Below are positions 59,541 to 64,000 of a stretch of 64,000 bases of DNA, one piece after another. Position numbers and translations under genes: made by a program. The notes under the pieces are model-generated. The model did not search any database, had not been told where the DNA came from, and saw only the letters and a list, made by a program, of their open reading frames with translations. This DNA is from Halobacillus litoralis (GTDB taxonomy: Bacteria; Bacillota; Bacilli; Bacillales; Halobacillaceae): positions 2,993,001 through 3,057,000 of the forward strand of contig NZ_CP026118.1 in assembly GCF_004101865.1 (NCBI RefSeq). The letters run 5' to 3'. Position 1 is the stretch's first letter; each line of letters starts with the position of its first letter.

Positions 59541-60233
59541 ATGAAAAACACCCCTCTTTTTCTTAAAATCTTCAGCATTTATAGCCTTTTCATCCTATTA
59601 TTTGTCCTCTTCCAACCGATTGGATCAACTCAGGCGTTAGAAAGCGCATCAACGATTGATCTATCAACCTCACACGAACGTGTCATGGATATCGAAAATT
59701 TCAAACCGGGGGATTATGCTGTCCGGACTTTGACACTCGACAATAATGGCACTTCAGCCCTTCACTATAAAATGACTTCTTCTTTAAAAAGCGGATCTGA
59801 GAAACTCTACAATCAATTACATTTGACGTTATCGATCGGAAACTCGAATGTGTTCAGTGGTCCTTTGTCAGACTTTGAAGGAATGGAAGCACGAGCATTA
59901 AATGCGCAAAGTTCAGATGAGTTGTCACTTAGAGTGGAATTTCCTTATGAATCCGGAAATGAATATCAGGGCTTAGCAACAGAAGTCATTTTCCAATTTG
60001 TTGCCGAAGGGGATATAACTCCAGGTGCCGGTTCTGATTCTGATAATGGCGGCACACCTGAATCGCCGAATGCACAGCCTGTATTTTCCGGAGGAGGTCT
60101 ATTGCCTCAAACAGGTGAAGGATCCCCATACTTGTATTACCTTATTGGCGGGTTGCTTTTGGCAGTGGGAACTTCGCTGTATGTCAAAAGTATCATCGTG
60201 AAAAAACGTAAAATGGCTGGAGCAGAATCATAA
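59541..60233 (+). CDS. LPQTG-anchored protein with a TasA-like domain
   Basis: A 230-aa surface protein. A classical signal peptide (FSIYSLFILLFVLFQPIGSTQA) is followed by a TasA-like domain (residues 35-155). STIDLSTSHERVMDIENFKPGDYAVRTLTLDNNGTSALHYK has the same layout as the fibre subunit (xIDLS..., DxxKPGDxxxRxxxLxNxGT). Then comes a short Gly/Ser/Pro linker and LLPQTGEGSPYLYYLIGGLLLAVGTSLYVKSIIVKKRK, a complete sortase sorting signal. No FSD-type SipW site is seen. It may be a wall-bound cap or first subunit from which TasA-type fibres grow. GGAGATTAC precedes the ATG. Confidence 0.88.
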   Translation: MKNTPLFLKIFSIYSLFILLFVLFQPIGSTQALESASTIDLSTSHERVMDIENFKPGDYAVRTLTLDNNGTSALHYKMTSSLKSGSEKLYNQLHLTLSIGNSNVFSGPLSDFEGMEARALNAQSSDELSLRVEFPYESGNEYQGLATEVIFQFVAEGDITPGAGSDSDNGGTPESPNAQPVFSGGGLLPQTGEGSPYLYYLIGGLLLAVGTSLYVKSIIVKKRKMAGAES

Positions 60234-60274
60234 GATGATTTTGCTCTCTTTTTCATATCAAGGAGGGCGGCAGA

Positions 60275-60901
60275 ATGAAATGGACAGCGGTCGTAATCAT
60301 TCTCATAGGGATTGGTATTCTGTCTTACCCTTTTTTTAATGATCAATATGCTTCGTATAAGAAAAATCAGCTGATTGAACAATTTGAAGCCGGGGAGGTA
60401 AGCGAGGCAGCCCCACCTGAAGTTAAGGATGATTTACAAGAAGTGAGCCAGCTGCTTGAGGAGGGAGAGACGAGTGACTTTTTTTTCGCGAATGATGAAA
60501 AGGAAACGAAACTAATAGCAACAATTGAAATTCCTCGTATCAAACTGGAACTGCCTGTACTGCAAGGGGCAAATGCCGCCAATCTTAAATATGGAGTGGG
60601 GCATATGAATGGGACGGCCGCCATTGGCCATAATGGTAATGCAGCACTGGCCGCCCACAGGGGATATAGTGATGGCAAGCTTTTTAACCGGTTGGATGAA
60701 GTTCAGCAAGGTGACATGGTGGTCATTAACACGACAGAGGGGAAATATGAATATAGAGTCAAGGATTCCTTTCTTGTGACTCCTGATGACTTATCCGTTT
60801 TGGAGCAAACGGAGGGAGAAGCGATGTTGACTTTAATTACCTGTGATCCGGTTCCTGATCCTACCCACAGGCTGATTGTAAAAGCCACTTTAGTTGAATG
60901 A
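60275..60901 (+). CDS. Sortase (class D/A-like) dedicated to the matrix operon
   Basis: A 208-aa transpeptidase with one N-terminal membrane helix (VVIILIGIGILSYPFF) and an extracellular sortase domain. IEIPRIKLELPVLQGA and MNGTAAIGHNGNAALAAHRGY carry the catalytic His. TLITCDPVPDPTHRLIVKA carries the catalytic Cys and Arg. It should link the LPQTG protein encoded just upstream to the peptidoglycan. The class call is tentative (class D/A-like). AAGGAGGGCG precedes the ATG, 41 bp after the surface-protein stop. Confidence 0.92.
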   Translation: MKWTAVVIILIGIGILSYPFFNDQYASYKKNQLIEQFEAGEVSEAAPPEVKDDLQEVSQLLEEGETSDFFFANDEKETKLIATIEIPRIKLELPVLQGANAANLKYGVGHMNGTAAIGHNGNAALAAHRGYSDGKLFNRLDEVQQGDMVVINTTEGKYEYRVKDSFLVTPDDLSVLEQTEGEAMLTLITCDPVPDPTHRLIVKATLVE

Positions 60902-60983
60902 TAGCGCAAAGCAAGATTCGGTTTCATAAATATCTTTTCGTATTTAATAGGAAGCAAGTGGAATAAAAAAAGGAGGAACGTGA

Positions 60984-61775
60984 GTGAAGAAACTAGTTAC
61001 AGGTGTCCTGATTGTCGGAGGAGTCGTTACGTTAGTCGCATTGAGTGAAACCACTTCATTCGGGGATGGTTTTAATGGAAAAGATGCCGTTCCTGTAGAA
61101 TCGAAAGAAGTACAAGTATCGGTGGAGGCTAAGGAACTCTTGCGTCAATCAGCAGAAGCGATGGCAGGATTGACAAGCTTCCATTTGGAAGGGGAAGTTG
61201 TTGAAGAAAGCAATGATGATGTAAAGAAAACGACTGTGCTTTCAGCAGATTTGGTGTTAGATGAAAATCCCGGCCTCCATACGAAATCAACGACCACATC
61301 TTCAGGTGGTGAAGCTGCAGTGATCGAGATGTTTGTGAGCGAAGAATCGATGAATATTAAGACAGGAGACCAGTGGGTTTCAGTTCCAATGCCTGAAGGC
61401 CAATCCTCCAATATACTGAAAGGATTCAAAGGTGTGCAGATCGATGAGCTTGTGGGAGAAAATATACAATGGAAAGTTCAGGATGAGGGCGATCATTATT
61501 TGATTACTTCTAATGAAGCAGCGCCAAATCTGAATGATGTGACACCAGGAGTTGTCAATGAGTTGATGGGGGAAAGCGGAAATGAAGGTGAAACGACTGA
61601 CGGGAACGTAGAAATCTTAATCGATAAAGAAACTTTTTATCTTTCAAGTCTGACCACCACCTATGACACTGATGAAGAATCACATACAGCAAAGCTGACC
61701 ATCAGTGATGTGAATCAAGTAGAGAAGCTTACGAAACCAGAAGGTCTTGGGGATGGAGGCAGCAATCTCAAGTAG
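60984..61775 (+). CDS. Secreted LolA-fold (DUF6612/LppX-like) protein
   Basis: A 263-aa exported protein, start GTG 7 nt after AAAGGAGG. N-terminal helix KLVTGVLIVGGVVTLVALS, no lipobox Cys. Then EAKELLRQSAEAMAGLTSFHLEGEV, DLVLDENPGLHTKSTTTSS, MNIKTGDQWVSVPMPEGQ and TKLTISDVNQ-like AKLTISDVNQVEKLTKPEG, the pattern of half-barrel LolA/LppX proteins that bind hydrophobic ligands. It is the last gene of the matrix/sortase set. A role in assembly, lipid handling or as a regulator-like sensor cannot be told. Confidence 0.68.
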   Translation: MKKLVTGVLIVGGVVTLVALSETTSFGDGFNGKDAVPVESKEVQVSVEAKELLRQSAEAMAGLTSFHLEGEVVEESNDDVKKTTVLSADLVLDENPGLHTKSTTTSSGGEAAVIEMFVSEESMNIKTGDQWVSVPMPEGQSSNILKGFKGVQIDELVGENIQWKVQDEGDHYLITSNEAAPNLNDVTPGVVNELMGESGNEGETTDGNVEILIDKETFYLSSLTTTYDTDEESHTAKLTISDVNQVEKLTKPEGLGDGGSNLK

Positions 61776-61807
61776 AGAATAGTGGGAGATTCAACTAAAA
61801 TATGGTC

Positions 61808-61860
61808 AAAAAAACAGGTAACCCCCGAGTGAGTTCAATTGGGAGGATACCTGTTTTTTT
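61808..61860. terminator. Bidirectional terminator between matrix operon and DUF389 gene
   Basis: AAAAAAACAGGTA pairs with TACCTGTTTTTTT around an inner CCCCC/GGGAGG stem. Poly-A and poly-T sides let it work on both strands of this convergent gene pair. Confidence 0.85.
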
Positions 61861-61869
61861 ACTTATAGA

Positions 61870-62850
61870 TCAAACGAATTTAATAAATATGATAGCCGTC
61901 GTCATTACAATACAGATAGAGGAAATATATAGAAGAGAAAGTTTACGGGAATTATTCGCTTTCTGTATATCCTGCCAGTTGTTCGGTTTAATGCCACTGA
62001 CCCAGAATACGATCACAGCCGACAGAAGGATTGAATTGACGTTGACCATCAGCAAAAGAAAAGGAACAACCGCCTCTTCCCACTTCCCCGTGCCGAGGAT
62101 CATGCCGAATACAACTGCAGGCGGCAGTAAAGCAACGGAGACCATTACACCAACTAGAGCACCCTCGTTCCTTTTCACAAAAGAGAGTGCTCCGGCACCA
62201 CCTGCTGCGAGGGCTGCAACGACATCAATTATTTGAATGTCGGTCCTGGAAAGAAACTCAGTACTATAGGCAGGAGGTTGAAAGAAAAAACTGAAAACAG
62301 TGGCTACTAAGATCGGAATTCCTATCCCGAATAAGGAGGTAAGTAAAGATTTGCGCATTAACCTGAAATCCCCCAGAACGGAAGCAAAGGAAACTGCGGT
62401 AACGGGGCCGATGATAGGTGCAATGACCATTGCTCCAATGACAATGGCCGGGCTGTTTTTTATAATACCGACCGTCGCAACTATGGAGGAAAAAATGATG
62501 AACCACATATAGCTGATGCTTGTATAGCTTGATACTTCAACAGCTGTGTATAACTCATGCCGGCTGGCCCGCTCTAGATCTTTTTGTTTATCCTTTTGTT
62601 CGTCTTCTTCACGAGGGAGGAAGGTTTTGACAGGAAGCAACATGACTTGATAAGCATTTTTCTCGATGGGCATTTTCTCTAAATAATTGAGAATTTGTTC
62701 TACATCATTTGTTTCTACTAAAATCCTTGTCAGCATTCTTTCTTCTGATTCTTTGAAAGTCCAATGAGCCACTACAGGAAATTTCGTTTTGATCTCTTCC
62801 ATATCTAAGAAATCCATGGGTGTATATACTTCAAGTAATTGTAAATTCAT
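61870..62850 (-). CDS. DUF389 (TIGR00341) membrane protein
   Basis: A 326-aa protein starting MNLQLLEVYTP after GGAGGAAGG. An N-terminal ferredoxin-like soluble domain of about 90 aa (with TRILVETNDVEQILNYL) precedes 6-7 membrane helices. SPAIVIGAMVIAPIIGPVTAVSFASVLGD is the DUF389 signature and EGALVGVMVSVALLPPAVVFG its second half. The physiological role is not known; transport is often assumed. It is convergent with the matrix operon and single. Confidence 0.88.
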   Translation of the reverse strand: MNLQLLEVYTPMDFLDMEEIKTKFPVVAHWTFKESEERMLTRILVETNDVEQILNYLEKMPIEKNAYQVMLLPVKTFLPREEDEQKDKQKDLERASRHELYTAVEVSSYTSISYMWFIIFSSIVATVGIIKNSPAIVIGAMVIAPIIGPVTAVSFASVLGDFRLMRKSLLTSLFGIGIPILVATVFSFFFQPPAYSTEFLSRTDIQIIDVVAALAAGGAGALSFVKRNEGALVGVMVSVALLPPAVVFGMILGTGKWEEAVVPFLLLMVNVNSILLSAVIVFWVSGIKPNNWQDIQKANNSRKLSLLYISSICIVMTTAIIFIKFV

Positions 62851-63127
62851 GCGATATCCTTCCTCCATCTTCAAAGGCAATCTTAGGACTCATTGTTGCC
62901 ATATTTTTATCTTCGTAACGGAAATAGTACAGTTTTCATCTAAAATTCGCCGTTTTTCTTGTTTTTGGTTAATTTAACTGGACAGTCGTTCTTGATTAAT
63001 AAGGTGTTGTAAATGGCTGGCCGTGATAGGGTAGTTATTTGTTGGTGATTTAGTCAGCGAAAATGGAAGATGTTATCATAAAGAAGACTTCAAAAGTATG
63101 GAAATAGAACAAAGGAGGCATCCTTAC

Positions 63128-63361
63128 ATGTTCTTTAAAAATGACCAGAATGCCGATAAAAGAAGTACCGACATTGCAACAAGCGCTACTTTTATTTTTT
63201 GGTGTCTATTGTTTTTGCTCAACATGGGATCTGAGATGATTTTTGAAGTAGCGGTGGTAGAGGATTCGTCGATTATGCTCTTTTCAGGTTTGGCCGTATT
63301 CTTCGGAACTTTATATGCTGTGAAATATTATCGGAAGAACCAAAAAAGAAAATTCTCGTGA
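63128..63361 (+). CDS. Small membrane protein with two helices
   Basis: A 77-aa protein, MFFKNDQNADKRSTDIATSATFIFWCLLFLLN, then GSEMIFEVAVVEDSSIMLFSGLAVFFGTLYAVKYYRK. AAAGGAGGCATCC precedes this ATG, so the shorter form is chosen over a start 30 bp earlier. Two transmembrane segments with a short acidic loop. I do not recognise a family. It ends just before a strong terminator and looks like a single-gene unit. Confidence 0.6.
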   Translation: MFFKNDQNADKRSTDIATSATFIFWCLLFLLNMGSEMIFEVAVVEDSSIMLFSGLAVFFGTLYAVKYYRKNQKRKFS

Positions 63362-63371
63362 TGCTATGAGA

Positions 63372-63420
63372 TCTTTCCTCAGGTCATCCAATATATGGAT
63401 GACCTGAGGAAAGATTATTT
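63372..63420. terminator. Terminator after the small membrane protein gene
   Basis: TCTTTCCTCAGGTCATCCA pairs perfectly with TGGATGACCTGAGGAAAGA, followed by TTATTTT. The mirror side (AAAGAT) is weaker. Confidence 0.85.
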
Positions 63421-63511
63421 TAATGAAGAGTTCTGACTTGGAAGAGGTCCACACGTTTTTGTTTTTCTTTCGTATTGTAAAATTATGTCTGTTTGAATAG
63501 GAGAGAATGAC

Positions 63512-63688
63512 ATGGGGGACCTGATTCCTTTTCGACCGTCAGGAAAAGATGAGTTTAAAGAGGAGTTTCAAAAAATCAATATGCACTTGAGCAAGATGGA
63601 AGAAGCGAAGTCGATGGATGAATTGAATTATCATTATAATCAAGTAATCTATATTTTCGAGAAACTAAGAATGAAAAAGAAAAGATGA
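63512..63688 (+). CDS. Small hypothetical protein (58 aa)
   Basis: A 58-aa helical, charged protein, MGDLIPFRPSGKDEFKEEF, ending EKLRMKKKR. GGAGAG lies 7 nt before the ATG and a TTGTAA-like promoter is near 63476. Charge pattern and even heptads (INMHLSKMEEAKSMDELNYH) suggest a short coiled helix. Too short for a family call; coding is supported by the ribosome site and clean frame only. Confidence 0.55.
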   Translation: MGDLIPFRPSGKDEFKEEFQKINMHLSKMEEAKSMDELNYHYNQVIYIFEKLRMKKKR

Positions 63689-63713
63689 ATGATGACACGT
63701 GACTTGGATGCTC

Positions 63714-63895
63714 AAAGAAAAGGCCGAGCAGGACGATTTTATCGTTCGACTCGGCTTCTTTATTTCGATGAGACATTTATAAATCAAAGAAAATCACTCT
63801 TTTCAGATAGGCCTCGTTGATTCCGCGATGAACGTTCGGTGGTGAGGCCCGTGCCCGCGGCAAGCATCCACTGACAAGCGACCGGTGAGAGCCAT
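63714..63895. repeat. Long structured repeat, family A copy 3
   Basis: A GCCGAGCAGGACG / CGTTCGACTCGGC hairpin, a TTTATAAATCAAAGAAAATC segment, then the reverse complement of the long fold of copy 1 (GAACGTTCGGTGGTGA to GCATCCACTGACAAGCGA). Here the fold faces the opposite way relative to the hairpin, compared with copy 1. Confidence 0.72.
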
Positions 63896-63919
63896 TTAAT
63901 AATAGAGAGACGGATTCTA

Positions 63920-64000
63920 TCATTCCTTAATCATATCCTCATTATTCTTAATCATCCGCGTAATAGCTTCCTCAGGATTGAATAACTTCTCTCCTTTCAA
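63920..64000 (-). CDS. C-terminal end of a gene cut by the window (unknown)
   Basis: An open minus-strand frame from the window edge ends with the peptide KLFNPEEAITRMIKNNEDMI plus KE and TGA. The clean helical ending and stop suggest a real gene entering from the right. Only 26 residues are seen, so the family is unknown. Confidence 0.5.
   Translation of the reverse strand: MKGEKLFNPEEAITRMIKNNEDMIKE

Overview
The window looks like a chromosomal segment of a moderately halophilic, spore-forming-type Bacillaceae (Halobacillus/Thalassobacillus-like is my best guess). The reasons are strong AAGGAGG-type ribosome binding sites, Gram-positive lipoproteins and LPXTG signals, a CalY/TasA-SipW matrix locus, DctB/DctS/DctR-type regulation, rather acidic proteins and CcpA-type cre boxes. 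The taxon is inferred from gene content only.

Layout. (1) 1-11.9 kb: 3' part of an AT-rich capsule/exopolysaccharide cluster: a UDP-uronate epimerase (cut by the window start), a nucleotide-sugar dehydrogenase, Wzy-like polymerase, Wzx flippase, three GT4 glycosyltransferases, an initiating phosphoglycosyl transferase, a GNAT, an ATP-grasp ligase and a DegT aminotransferase, closed by a terminator. (2) 11.9-15.8 kb: an accessory patch with an XRE regulator pair, several families of small hairpin repeats, and an IS21-family element with a visible 5-bp target duplication. (3) 15.8-18.6 kb: dihydroxyacetone kinase dhaKLM (minus strand) and a VanZ-like gene. (4) 18.9-21.2 kb: an isolated phage-type replication cassette (DnaD-like protein, G39P-like helicase loader, DnaB helicase), with decayed copies of the helicase 3' end farther along. 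(5) 21.4-30.1 kb: a VanW-like protein, an RpiR regulator, a fructose-type PTS and a GH38 alpha-mannosidase (mngAB-like), and an SH3-amidase. (6) 30.3-35.1 kb: an aminotransferase, amidohydrolase and Na+-symporter operon behind a promoter and a structured leader. (7) 35.9-39.7 kb: an orphan sugar-type binding lipoprotein, then glutarate hydroxylase and L-2-hydroxyglutarate oxidase (glaH-lhgO) behind a second structured leader. (8) 39.9-53.6 kb: carboxylate sensing and uptake (DctB, DctS, DctR, TAXI-TRAP transporter, FAH-family enzyme, SDR), two DUF3870 paralogues, and a murein-peptide module (DUF819, YkfB-like epimerase, YkfC-like endopeptidase). (9) 53.7-56.6 kb: a NERD-HRDC-HRDC protein and a DUF3221-type lipoprotein. 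(10) 56.6-61.9 kb: the most interesting block. It has a tandem array of SinR-like half-sites, a DUF4047/TapA-position protein with a long charged tail, SipW, a CalY/TasA fibre subunit, a second TasA-fold protein carrying an LPQTG sorting signal, a dedicated sortase, and a LolA-fold secreted protein. The plus-strand order suggests matrix fibres attached covalently to the cell wall. (11) 61.9-64 kb: a DUF389 membrane protein, two small genes and the tail of another gene.

Throughout the window there are six copies of long, foldable intergenic repeats built on a shared core, including two near-full-length 265-bp elements with GGCTGGGATAAAA inverted ends in opposite orientation. Functional calls are by motif and family recognition only; no search or folding was run.
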